Assembly (NCBI GenBank): GCA_017880945.1 | Contig: JADGRM010000012.1 | Span: 1 to 17,456, forward strand | Direction of reading: 5' to 3' | DNA: 17,456 bases | DNA from: Gallionella sp. | Lineage (GTDB): Bacteria > Pseudomonadota > Gammaproteobacteria > Burkholderiales > Gallionellaceae | Shown here: in pieces, positions 1-8,633 of the stretch | Numbering within the stretch: the stretch's first letter is position 1 | Layout: every line of letters starts with the position of its first letter | Notes under the pieces: model-generated | The model's database searches: none | What the model was told of the DNA's origin: nothing | The model's input: only the letters and a program-made list of their open reading frames with translations | Position numbers and translations under genes: made by a program

Positions 1-2198
<2,198 letters not shown>

Positions 2199-2641
2199 AT
2201 TTGTTCAAGCGATATAACGCAGCGATTGTCGCAGAAATACAAAACCGCAGGAGATACCTGCGGCTTTTTATTGCTCTTTACAGAAACAATTACCTCAGTT
2301 TGATTTAGGTATGGATGCGCGACAGCACTCGGGCCGGTCTTGTGCAGCCCCATCGGGTCCATGGGCAGCATCTCGTGACAATACTTCCCAATATTGTGTC
2401 GTGCAAAAAAATAATCGCGAAAATGATGACGGACGCAGAGTCTCAGAATTGTTAGCCCTGATGTTAATGAGTAGCGTGGAACTGTATTTCAGGTCAGTGT
2501 TCCAAGTTCCAATTTGGCATTTTTGTAGTTACCATCAACGTATCGCTAAGCAAAACCCCAAACTGGGTATATGGTTTTAGAGCCAAAGGCACCGGAGTCG
2601 AAATTGTTTTTGGCGAATTAATCCAAAAGGAGGTCACAAAC
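2199..2641. other. Gene-free region between priA and msrB
   Basis: This 443-base stretch separates the divergent priA and msrB. Reading frames through it are short and match no family I recognise, and I see no tRNA. It holds a strong hairpin at 2245-2263, a weak inverted repeat at 2378-2397 (ACAATA / TATTGT), and a cluster of short repeats at 2478-2518. That cluster has GGAAC followed by two tandem GTTCCAA units (2499-2512) and a CCAA-T-TTGG inverted repeat. Base composition is more AT-rich than the flanking genes from about 2380 onward, as expected of a promoter region. I could not assign a convincing -35/-10 pair for either gene. The msrB promoter probably lies in the right half. Confidence 0.6.
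2245..2270. terminator. Strong hairpin terminator, probably bidirectional
   Basis: Perfect 7-bp stem CCGCAGG (2245-2251) and CCTGCGG (2257-2263) with a 5-base loop. On the plus strand it is followed by CTTTTTATT; on the minus strand the stem is followed by TTTTGTATTT. It fits an intrinsic terminator on both strands. Its position is odd: it sits about 50 bases upstream of the priA start, with no recognisable gene ending into it from either side. It may shield priA from upstream transcription or be left from a lost gene. Confidence 0.7.
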
Positions 2642-3187
2642 ATGCAACGCAGACATTTCTTATTCACGTTATCCGGACTCACGATGGCTTTGGCGGCGCG
2701 CTCGTTTGCCGGTGAAACATCTGGAGGAGACAAAGTGACCATCATGCAGTTTTCCGATGACGGGAAAGCGCTCGGCCGCGCAACCCTGGCCAAGGTGCGC
2801 AAGGATGCCGAATGGAAAAAGCGGCTATCGCCACTGGCTTACGAGGTTACGCGCGAGCAGGGCACCGAGCGGGCGTTTTCACAGCCGGGCTACGACAGGC
2901 ACGAGCCCGGCCTGTATCGTTGCGTGTGTTGCGACAACGCGCTGTTCGATGCAGCCGCCAAATACGATTCGGGCACCGGCTGGCCAAGCTTCTGGCAGCC
3001 GATCGCGGCAGAAAATGTGCGCGAAATTTCCGATCACATGTTCGGCATGGCGCGCACCGAGGTGCAATGCGCATTGTGCGATGCACATCTGGGCCATGTG
3101 TTCGACGACGGCCCCAAGCCGACCGGTTTGCGCTATTGCATGAATATGGTGGCGCTGCGCTTTGTGCCAAAGCCAAAAGGAATTTGA
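2642..3187 (+). CDS. msrB: Exported peptide-methionine (R)-S-oxide reductase MsrB
   Basis: MsrB reduces the R epimer of methionine sulfoxide in proteins. The 181-residue product starts at an ATG with a near-perfect AGGAGGT Shine-Dalgarno site at about 2629-2635. It opens with an export signal (MQRRHFLFTLSG... to about residue 23) with twin arginines, so Tat export is possible. The SelR fold follows: zinc-type cysteine pairs C94/C97 (YRCVCC) and C143/C146 (QCALC), GTGWPSF at 111-117, and the catalytic C166 in RYCMN. The position used by many MsrBs for the resolving cysteine (GCGWPSF) is T112 here, so the enzyme is probably reduced directly by a thioredoxin-like partner. The next gene starts six bases after its stop and supplies such a domain, so the two are surely co-transcribed. 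C96 is an extra cysteine inside the first zinc pair. Confidence 0.96.
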   Translation: MQRRHFLFTLSGLTMALAARSFAGETSGGDKVTIMQFSDDGKALGRATLAKVRKDAEWKKRLSPLAYEVTREQGTERAFSQPGYDRHEPGLYRCVCCDNALFDAAAKYDSGTGWPSFWQPIAAENVREISDHMFGMARTEVQCALCDAHLGHVFDDGPKPTGLRYCMNMVALRFVPKPKGI

Positions 3188-3193
3188 CACGAC

Positions 3194-4936
3194 ATGCTGA
3201 TCTTTTTGCTGGCCTACCTCGGCGGTGTGCTGACCATCTTCAGTCCGTGCGTGCTGCCGGTATTGCCGTTCATCTTCGCCCGCTCGGATCATTCGTTCCG
3301 GCGTTCCGGCTTGCCGATTTTGCTCGGCATGGCGGCGACCTTCACGCTGCTCGCCAGCCTCGCGGCAGTCGGTGGCGCCTGGCTGATCGCATTGAATCAA
3401 TATGGCCGTTATGCGGCGATGTCGCTGTTGTTGCTGATGGGACTGGCGCTGATCTTCCCGGCCTTGTCTGAACGCCTGATGCGCCCATTCGTCGCATTCG
3501 GCGGTCGCTTGCAACAGCGCGCCGACCGGCAGACCAGCGTCAAAGGTTCGCTGCTGTTGGGTGTCGCGGTCGGATTCTTATGGGCTCCCTGTGCCGGACC
3601 GATTCTGGGTCTGGTGTTGGCCGGCGCGGCATTGAACGGCGCGAATCTTTACAGCGCGCTGTTGCTGCTGGTGTTCGCCGCCGGTGCGGCGACTTCGCTG
3701 GCGGTTGCCCTGCTGGCGGGAGGTCGGGTGTTCAGCCTGATGAAGCGCGGGCTGGGCGCGGAGGAATGGTTGCGGCGCGGCCTGGGGGTCGCCGTGCTGG
3801 TCGGCGTGGTAGTCATCGCGCTGGGCTGGGATACGCGCTTCCTGTCACAGTTCACTTTCTTGAGTACCGCGAGTACAGAGCAAGAGCTGATTTCGCAATT
3901 GGCCAAGCCATCCCTATCCAAACAACACGGGACTCAACAACCCGGTGCAGCCATCGTCGCGGCAACTTCCGCGATGCTGCCCCTGATGCCACCCATTTCC
4001 GGGGCGACGCATTGGTTCAACTCGCCGCCGCTGAACAGCGAGATGCTGCACGGCAAGGTGGTGCTGGTCGATTTTTGGACTTACTCGTGCATCAACTGTC
4101 TGCGCACCCTGCCTTACCTGAAAGCCTGGAATGAAAAATATCGCGACCAGGGTTTGGTGATCATCGGCGTGCATGCGCCGGAATTCGCGTTTGAAAAAGA
4201 TCGACACAATGTTGAGCAGGCGATCCGCGATCTGGGCATCACCTATCCGGTGGCGATGGACAACCAATTTGCGATCTGGAACGCGTACCAAAACCAGTAT
4301 TGGCCGGCGCATTATTTGATCGACGCTCAGGGCCGGATCCGCGATCAACACTTCGGCGAAGGCGCGTATCAGGAAACCGAGCAGATGATCCAGACCCTGC
4401 TCAAGGAAGCGCACCAGGGCGTGCTGGCGATGAACGAAGGACTGGTGCAAGTGGCGGGGTCGGGAGCCACGGCTGCCGCTGCGGATATGGAACGCTCGCC
4501 GGAAACCTATCTGGGTTATGCGCGCCAGCAGAATCTGGTCTCGCCCGAGGCGATCAAGCGGGACATTGCCTCGCATTACAGCGCACCGCACGCGCTCAAA
4601 CTGAACCAGTGGGGCCTGAGCGGCAAGTGGCGGATATCCGCCGAATCCGCTGCCGTGCAGGCATCCGGCGGGGCGATCAGCTACCGCTTTCAGGGACGCG
4701 ATCTGCATCTGGTGCTGGGTTCGGTCAACGGCAAGCCGGTGCGATTCAGGGTCACGCTGGACGGAGTTGCCCCCGGCGCGGATCACGGCGCGGATGTCGA
4801 TGCGCAGGGCAACGGTTTGATCCGCGAACAGCGGCTGTACCAGCTCGTCCGGCAAAGCGGGAAGATTGCAGTTCACACTTTCCGCATTGAATTTCTGGAT
4901 GCCGATGCGGAGGCGTTCGCCTTCACCTTCGGCTGA
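3194..4936 (+). CDS. dipZ: DipZ-like protein: CcdA transmembrane domain + thioredoxin domain + C-terminal beta-sandwich domain
   Basis: A 580-residue membrane protein that should carry reducing equivalents from cytoplasmic thioredoxin to the periplasm. Residues 1-212 are a CcdA/DsbD-beta-like bundle of about six membrane helices, with its redox cysteines in SPCVLP (C19) and APCAGP (C133). A linker leads to a thioredoxin/TlpA-like domain at about 275-405 (VLVDFWTYSCINC, active site C299-I-N-C302; PAHYLID at 371-377 supplies the cis-proline region). Residues about 435-580 (SPETYLGY ... RLYQLV ... FTFG) resemble the C-terminal carbohydrate-binding-module-like domain of mycobacterial DipZ. Domain order is the same as in that family. 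Set between msrB and msrA, it is the obvious electron donor for both. The start follows the msrB stop by six bases, with a weak AAGGA inside the end of msrB. The ligand of the C-terminal domain is unknown. Confidence 0.93.
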   Translation: MLIFLLAYLGGVLTIFSPCVLPVLPFIFARSDHSFRRSGLPILLGMAATFTLLASLAAVGGAWLIALNQYGRYAAMSLLLLMGLALIFPALSERLMRPFVAFGGRLQQRADRQTSVKGSLLLGVAVGFLWAPCAGPILGLVLAGAALNGANLYSALLLLVFAAGAATSLAVALLAGGRVFSLMKRGLGAEEWLRRGLGVAVLVGVVVIALGWDTRFLSQFTFLSTASTEQELISQLAKPSLSKQHGTQQPGAAIVAATSAMLPLMPPISGATHWFNSPPLNSEMLHGKVVLVDFWTYSCINCLRTLPYLKAWNEKYRDQGLVIIGVHAPEFAFEKDRHNVEQAIRDLGITYPVAMDNQFAIWNAYQNQYWPAHYLIDAQGRIRDQHFGEGAYQETEQMIQTLLKEAHQGVLAMNEGLVQVAGSGATAAAADMERSPETYLGYARQQNLVSPEAIKRDIASHYSAPHALKLNQWGLSGKWRISAESAAVQASGGAISYRFQGRDLHLVLGSVNGKPVRFRVTLDGVAPGADHGADVDAQGNGLIREQRLYQLVRQSGKIAVHTFRIEFLDADAEAFAFTFG

Positions 4937-4940
4937 TTTT

Positions 4941-4947
4941 AAAGGAG
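4941..4947 (+). promoter_or_regulatory. Shine-Dalgarno site AAAGGAG of msrA
   Basis: A strong ribosome binding site seven bases before the ATG at 4955. The ATG that begins the natural-looking signal peptide lies 120 bases further on, at 5075, with only a weak match (CAGGA) before it. The site therefore favours the upstream start. It looks like the original msrA site, now separated from the original start by an inserted or duplicated 120-bp segment. Confidence 0.7.
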
Positions 4948-4951
4948 CTTC

Positions 4952-5081
4952 ATCATGCTAAAAGAAGCGATTTACATTTTGGGTAAACCATTTGTCTGTG
5001 AAACTTATAGCCGGGCACCCGTCCGAAAAACTTTTGGCTCGCTCCTACAGGATTCAATTGCTTTTTCCAGGATCATGCTAA
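4952..5081. repeat. 10-bp direct repeat flanking a 110-bp segment at the msrA start
   Basis: ATCATGCTAA occurs at 4952-4961 and again at 5072-5081, exactly 120 bases (40 codons) apart. Both copies contain an in-frame ATG. The enclosed segment is more AT-rich than the surrounding genes and has weak terminal inverted similarity: AAGAAGCGATT at 4962-4972 against AAAAAGCAATT read backwards from 5066-5056, 9 of 11 matching. It also contains GCTCGCTCCTACAGG, which recalls the GTAGGAGCGAGC core of REP-type repeats. Removing one repeat copy and the segment puts the Shine-Dalgarno site at ideal spacing from MLTIKLIRSYLF. An insertion with target duplication is the simplest reading; its mobile nature is inference. 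Confidence 0.6.
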
Positions 5082-5704
5082 CCATCAAACTCATCCGTAG
5101 TTATTTATTCAGCGTCAGCGTGGCCCTGATGCTCGGCCTGTACGCGCTATCGAACGCCGCCGCAGCACCAGTTGAGGAGACAGCGCTATTCGCCGGAGGC
5201 TGCTTCTGGGGTGTGGACGCGGTGTTCAAGCACGTCAAGGGCGTGTCCGAAGTGGTGTCAGGCTATGCGGGCGGCAGCGCGGCCACGGCGCATTACGAAC
5301 AGGTGAGCGAGGGAGACACCGGTCATGCCGAATCGGTGCGCGTTCGTTTCGACCCGGCGCGGGTTTCCTATCAGCAACTGCTGCAGGTATTTTTCAGCGT
5401 GGCGCACGACCCGACGCAACTCAACCGTCAGGGGCCGGATACCGGCAGCCAATACCGTTCGGTGATCTTTTACACCAGCGCCGTGCAGCAGCAGGTCGCG
5501 CAAAGCACCATCCGGCAGCTCACCGCCGCGCGAACTTATTCTGCACCCATCGTCACGCAGGTCTTGCCGCTGCAGCAGTTCTATCCTGCCGAGGAGCATC
5601 ACCAGAACTATCTGGCGCTGCATCCTTACCAGCCGTATATCGTCTTCAACGACATGCCCAAGCTGGGACACTTGCGCAAACAATTTCCTGCCCTGTATCA
5701 ATGA
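4955..5704 (+). CDS. msrA: Exported peptide-methionine (S)-S-oxide reductase MsrA, with a 40-residue N-terminal extension
   Basis: MsrA reduces the S epimer of methionine sulfoxide. The catalytic motif GGCFWG (C83 in the long form), the GYAGG segment, GHAESVRV, DPTQLNRQGPDTGSQYRS and EEHHQNYL identify the family. Two starts are possible: ATG 4955 with a strong Shine-Dalgarno site (249 residues), or ATG 5075 (209 residues), which begins directly with a signal peptide (MLTIKLIRSYLFSVSVALMLGLYALSNAAA). I give the longer form because of its ribosome site, but the extra 40 residues match nothing in the family and probably come from an inserted segment. No resolving cysteine follows the catalytic one; the only other cysteine is C15 in the extension. 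This 1-Cys form fits direct reduction by the thioredoxin domain encoded just upstream. It ends 36 bases from the convergent prfC stop, with no clear terminator between. Confidence 0.94.
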   Translation: MLKEAIYILGKPFVCETYSRAPVRKTFGSLLQDSIAFSRIMLTIKLIRSYLFSVSVALMLGLYALSNAAAAPVEETALFAGGCFWGVDAVFKHVKGVSEVVSGYAGGSAATAHYEQVSEGDTGHAESVRVRFDPARVSYQQLLQVFFSVAHDPTQLNRQGPDTGSQYRSVIFYTSAVQQQVAQSTIRQLTAARTYSAPIVTQVLPLQQFYPAEEHHQNYLALHPYQPYIVFNDMPKLGHLRKQFPALYQ

Positions 5705-5740
5705 GAGGCAGTTCTTGACCTGGAGAATTGAGAGGGGAGG

Positions 5741-7384
5741 CTAGCTTAGTTGTTGGCCATGCTCTCTCGTCGCGTGGAACTGCACTTTCGGCCAGCGTTC
5801 CTGTGCCAGGCGCAGGTTCACGCCGGTGTCGGCGAGGTAGGCGTAGTTGCCATCAACGTCTTTCGCCAAACGGCTCTGGTTGGCTTTGATGAACTCGTTG
5901 AGATGCGCGGCGTCCGGGCAAGTCACCCAGCGTGCTGTGTGTATGCCGGCGCGCTCGAACACCGCGTCCACGCCGTACTCGGATTTCAGGCGGTGCTCGA
6001 CCACTTCGAACTGCAGCTGCCCCACCGCACCGATCAGCGGGTTGGAATCCACCAGCGGCTCGAACACCTGCACCGCGCCTTCTTCGCCCAATTGGCGCAA
6101 GCCCTTCTGCAATTGCTTGGCCTTCATCGGGTCGCGCAGCCGCGCGCGGCTGAACAGCTCGGGTGCGAAGTAGGGGATACCTTTGAAGGTGAGCGCCTCG
6201 CCTTCGGTGAGCACATCGCCGATCTGCAGCTGGCCGTGATTGTGGATGCCGATGATGTCGCCGGCGTAAGCCTCGTCCATCCGGGTGCGTTCGTTGGCCA
6301 TGAACGTCACCGCGTTGGCCAGCTTCATTTCCTTGCCGGTGCGTCTATGCCTGACCTTCATGCCCGAGGTGTAGCGTCCGGAACACACGCGCAGGAAGGC
6401 GATGCGGTCGCGGTGGTTCGGGTCCATGTTGGCCTGGATCTTGAACACGAAACCGGTGAACGCGGCCTCGGTGGGTTGCACGATGCGCACATCGGTGGCG
6501 CGAGGCAACGGGGAGGGTGCCCACTCGACCAGCGCGCGCAGGATCTCGCGCACGCCAAAGTTGTTCACGCCGGAACCGAAGAATACCGGCGATTGTTGTC
6601 CGCTGAGGAACTCTTGCAGATCGAACGACGCACCCGCGCCAATGACCAGTTCGGTCTCGTCGCGCATGGTCTTCATCTCGCTCGGGCACTGTGCCGCGAG
6701 CTGGTCGATCTGCGAGCCTTTCAGGGTTTCGACTTCCTGGCCGGCTTTCGCCTCGCCCGGCACAAAGCGCAGCACCTCGTCGTTCAGCAGGTGATACACG
6801 CCCTGAAAGCGTTTGCCCATGCCGATCGGCCAGGTCACCGGCGCGCATTTGATCTTCAGCACCGATTCGATCTCGTCCAGCACTTCCAGCGGATCGCGCA
6901 CTTCGCGGTCCATCTTGTTGATGAAGGTGATGATCGGCGTGTTGCGCAAGCGGCACACTTCGAGCAGCTTGATGGTCTGTTCCTCGACGCCTTTGGCCGC
7001 GTCCACCACCATCACTGCCGCATCCACTGCGGTCAGCACGCGATAGGTGTCCTCGGAAAAATCCTGGTGGCCCGGCGTGTCGAGCAGATTGATCACGCAA
7101 TCGTCGTAAGTGAACTGCATCACCGAGCTGGCCACCGAGATGCCGCGCTGCTTCTCGATCTCCAGCCAGTCGGAAGTCGCATGGCGGCCGCTCTTGCGCG
7201 CCTTCACCGTGCCCGCCATCTGGATTGCGCCGCCGAACAGCAGCAGCTTTTCGGTGAGCGTGGTCTTGCCCGCGTCGGGGTGGGAGATGATCGCGAAGGT
7301 GCGGCGGCGTTTGACTTCGCGCACTATCTCTTCGGTGCCGGCGGATGGCACGCTGGCGTTGATATTTTCTAAAGCATCAGTCAT
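5741..7384 (-). CDS. prfC: Peptide chain release factor 3 (RF3)
   Basis: RF3 is the translational GTPase that removes RF1/RF2 from the ribosome after peptide release. I chose the ATG at 7384 (MTDALENINASVP), giving 547 residues, near the usual 525-545. A GTG at 7435 would add 17 residues unlike the family. The GTPase domain shows the P-loop SHPDAGKTT (about 34-42), the switch region KQRGISV, DTPGHQDFSEDTYR, and the NKMD specificity motif. The RF3-specific stretches SGVNNFG and EWAPSP follow, then domain II and a C-terminal domain III (VGQLQFEVVEHRLKSEYGV). KQRGISV and DTPGHQDF distinguish it from EF-G. It stands alone on the minus strand between the msr operon and the prp control region; no strong Shine-Dalgarno site is visible. 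Confidence 0.97.
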   Translation of the reverse strand: MTDALENINASVPSAGTEEIVREVKRRRTFAIISHPDAGKTTLTEKLLLFGGAIQMAGTVKARKSGRHATSDWLEIEKQRGISVASSVMQFTYDDCVINLLDTPGHQDFSEDTYRVLTAVDAAVMVVDAAKGVEEQTIKLLEVCRLRNTPIITFINKMDREVRDPLEVLDEIESVLKIKCAPVTWPIGMGKRFQGVYHLLNDEVLRFVPGEAKAGQEVETLKGSQIDQLAAQCPSEMKTMRDETELVIGAGASFDLQEFLSGQQSPVFFGSGVNNFGVREILRALVEWAPSPLPRATDVRIVQPTEAAFTGFVFKIQANMDPNHRDRIAFLRVCSGRYTSGMKVRHRRTGKEMKLANAVTFMANERTRMDEAYAGDIIGIHNHGQLQIGDVLTEGEALTFKGIPYFAPELFSRARLRDPMKAKQLQKGLRQLGEEGAVQVFEPLVDSNPLIGAVGQLQFEVVEHRLKSEYGVDAVFERAGIHTARWVTCPDAAHLNEFIKANQSRLAKDVDGNYAYLADTGVNLRLAQERWPKVQFHATREHGQQLS

Positions 7385-7699
7385 GGGTTGTCTACTGCGC
7401 GCATCACGAGCCGCGCCAAAATGAAAAATGCCCACACGTCTCGTGAAGGCACTTTTGAAAATTCTGTATCGGAGCTGCCCTGCCTCGCAAATCTTCTATT
7501 CGGGTGTGGAATACTCGATACTTCATGTGTCCGAATCGGCGCGCATAGTATCAGAATTCGCTGTTTCAAGTGTTGGCCAAGTGGCCCGATCCGGAATGCA
7601 TTTCAACGCCCCTCGCAAAACCGCCACAAAGCGGGTAAATCGATTGAGATACATACCTTGCAAATTTTTTTCCGAGGCATCCTCATCGCGCCAAACCAT

Positions 7700-7714
7700 C
7701 ATATTGTCGACATA
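7700..7714. promoter_or_regulatory. Upstream GntR/FadR-type operator copy
   Basis: CATATTGTCGACA at 7700-7712 is identical over 13 bases to the copy at 7762-7774. The core TTGTCGACAT is a near-palindrome of the TTGT-N2-ACAA kind used by FadR-subfamily GntR regulators. The two centres are 62 bases apart, close to six helical turns, which would allow dimers on the same DNA face to cooperate or loop. Assignment to the adjacent gntR gene is inference from position. Confidence 0.65.
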
Positions 7715-7725
7715 AAACAAATTAA

Positions 7726-7756
7726 TTGCACTGTTAATAGGTTTATATGCTAGTAT
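7726..7756 (+). promoter_or_regulatory. Candidate sigma-70 promoter for the gntR-prp operon
   Basis: TTGCAC (7726-7731) could be the -35 box and TAGTAT (7751-7756), preceded by TGC to give an extended -10, the -10 box; the spacing is 19, longer than ideal. The start of transcription would fall near 7763, on the downstream operator, so a bound repressor would block initiation. The assignment is moderate: only four of six -10 positions match consensus. Confidence 0.45.
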
Positions 7757-7764
7757 TTTTCCAT

Positions 7765-7776
7765 ATTGTCGACAAT
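7765..7776. promoter_or_regulatory. Perfect-palindrome GntR/FadR-type operator
   Basis: ATTGTCGACAAT is a perfect 12-bp palindrome 12 bases before the gntR start codon. Its half-site TTGT with a CG centre matches the general operator shape of the FadR subfamily. Its place over the predicted transcription start suggests autorepression of gntR together with prpBCDE, relieved by a methylcitrate-pathway metabolite. The effector is inferred, not seen. Confidence 0.7.
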
Positions 7777-7788
7777 CGGAGTTGATCG

Positions 7789-8466
7789 ATGTTGCCCTAC
7801 ACCCCCGAACAAGGGACCCTTGCTGATATCGCCTCGCACCGCCTGGCGCACAGCATCGTGACCGGCGAACTGGCGCAAGGCCAGAAGCTGAACGAGGCCG
7901 AACTGGCCGAACGCTTCGGCATGGGGCGCGGTCCCTTGCGCGAAGCCTTGCGCCATCTGGAAGGCATGCGCCTGGTCAAGCGCATTCCCAACGCCGGCGC
8001 GCGTGTGGTGGTGCTGGATCGCAAGACCCTCTCCGATCTTTATGCGGTGCGCGAGGCGCTGGAAGGCATGGCGTGCCGTATCGCCGCAACCCAGTTGACC
8101 GACGCCGAGATCGATCAATTGCGCAAACTGCTCGACAGCCATGAAAAGCAGATCAAGAAACAAGGTGGCAAGGTCTATGCACAAAGCGAGGGTGACCTCG
8201 ATTTCCATTACCAGATCGCACGCGGCAGCCGCAACCAGATGCTGATGGATTTGCTCGGCGGCGAACAATACCAATTGCTGCGCATGTGCCGTTATCGCAC
8301 CAGCCGCAACGCAGAGCGCACCGGCCCCGCGCTGCAGCAACACCGTCAGATCGTCGAGGCATTGGCGCAACGCGACGGCGAGCTGGCCGAGATGCTGATG
8401 CGTCGCCACATCCATGGTGCATGGCTCAGCATCAGTGAAATGATCGATAAGGAGGAGGCAGTATGA
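7789..8466 (+). CDS. GntR family (FadR subfamily, FCD domain) regulator of the prp genes
   Basis: A 225-residue transcription factor. Residues 10-75 are the GntR winged helix (LAHSIVTGELAQGQKLNEAELAERFGMGRGPLREALRHLEGMRLV). Residues about 80-215 are an all-helical FCD ligand domain, with the likely metal-binding set D136, H140 (DLDFH), H185 and H207. Such domains bind small carboxylates, so a methylcitrate-type effector is plausible. The gene precedes prpB in the same direction and follows two matching palindromic operators, so it most likely represses its own operon. A CGGAG Shine-Dalgarno site lies about seven bases upstream. Most prpBCDE clusters in enterobacteria use the sigma-54 activator PrpR; GntR-type control is known in some other proteobacteria. 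The stop codon overlaps the ATG of a small open frame. Confidence 0.93.
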   Translation: MLPYTPEQGTLADIASHRLAHSIVTGELAQGQKLNEAELAERFGMGRGPLREALRHLEGMRLVKRIPNAGARVVVLDRKTLSDLYAVREALEGMACRIAATQLTDAEIDQLRKLLDSHEKQIKKQGGKVYAQSEGDLDFHYQIARGSRNQMLMDLLGGEQYQLLRMCRYRTSRNAERTGPALQQHRQIVEALAQRDGELAEMLMRRHIHGAWLSISEMIDKEEAV

Positions 8467-8633
8467 GCAGGGAGCAGGGGTCCCACTCTGTGGGGATGAG
8501 ACCGTCCGCGAGAGCGGAAGGGTCGTTGCGAAGCAACGGGGTACCCACCGGCCTCCTCCTTGCGAGGGTTGCTGCCAGCCTCCGACATGCTGCACGCGAA
8601 AATCCATTTCACGACAATGAGGAGGCAGCATGA
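8452..8633. repeat. 15-bp direct repeat bounding a hairpin-rich segment between gntR and prpB
   Basis: GAGGAGGCAG-T-ATGA (8452-8466) and GAGGAGGCAG-C-ATGA (8619-8633) match at 14 of 15 bases, 167 bases apart. Similarity extends a few bases further left, so the copies encode DKEEAV and DNEEAA before the stop. The segment between has consecutive hairpins: CCCAC/GTGGG (8482-8494), TCCGC/GCGGA (8505-8518), CGTTGC/GCAACG (8524-8538), and the palindrome GGGTACCC (8539-8546). Each repeat carries a Shine-Dalgarno-like GAGGAGG and an ATGA stop-start overlap. This looks like an inserted or duplicated structured element that preserved the ribosome site of prpB. The kind of element is unknown. Confidence 0.65.
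8463..8633 (+). CDS. Possible 56-residue small ORF coupled to gntR and prpB (doubtful)
   Basis: This frame starts at an ATG overlapping the gntR stop (ATGA), has a GAGGAGG site before it, and ends in a TGA overlapping the prpB start (ATGA). The peptide (MSREQGSHSVGMRPSARAEG...) is rich in R, A, S and G and resembles no family I know; it crosses the hairpin-rich repeat segment. It may be a chance open frame carried by the element. It could still be translated, keeping ribosomes moving from gntR into prpB. Evidence is limited to the two overlaps and the absence of stops. Confidence 0.25.
   Translation: MSREQGSHSVGMRPSARAEGSLRSNGVPTGLLLARVAASLRHAARENPFHDNEEAA

Larger units (their letters stand above)
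7385..7788. other. Intergenic control region between prfC and gntR
   Basis: The 404 bases between the divergent prfC and gntR starts contain no gene I can support. The right end, from about 7670, is AT-rich and holds two GntR-type operators and a candidate promoter, each listed separately. The left part (7440-7670) shows no strong hairpin or repeat, and should contain the prfC promoter, which I could not place. The short minus-strand frame at 7381-7569 overlaps the prfC start and resembles no family. Confidence 0.6.

Noticed and set aside
2494..2802. A 102-codon minus-strand frame overlapping the msrB start
   Set aside because: No recognisable domain; it covers the msrB ribosome site and signal peptide, and has no convincing ribosome site of its own.
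5750..7372. A 540-codon plus-strand open frame opposite prfC
   Set aside because: It is antisense to a complete RF3 gene, histidine-rich and without motifs; a shadow.
7381..7569. A 62-codon minus-strand frame just upstream of and overlapping the prfC start
   Set aside because: No homology I can recognise and composition like non-coding DNA; it overlaps the prfC ATG in another frame. A leader peptide cannot be excluded but nothing supports it.
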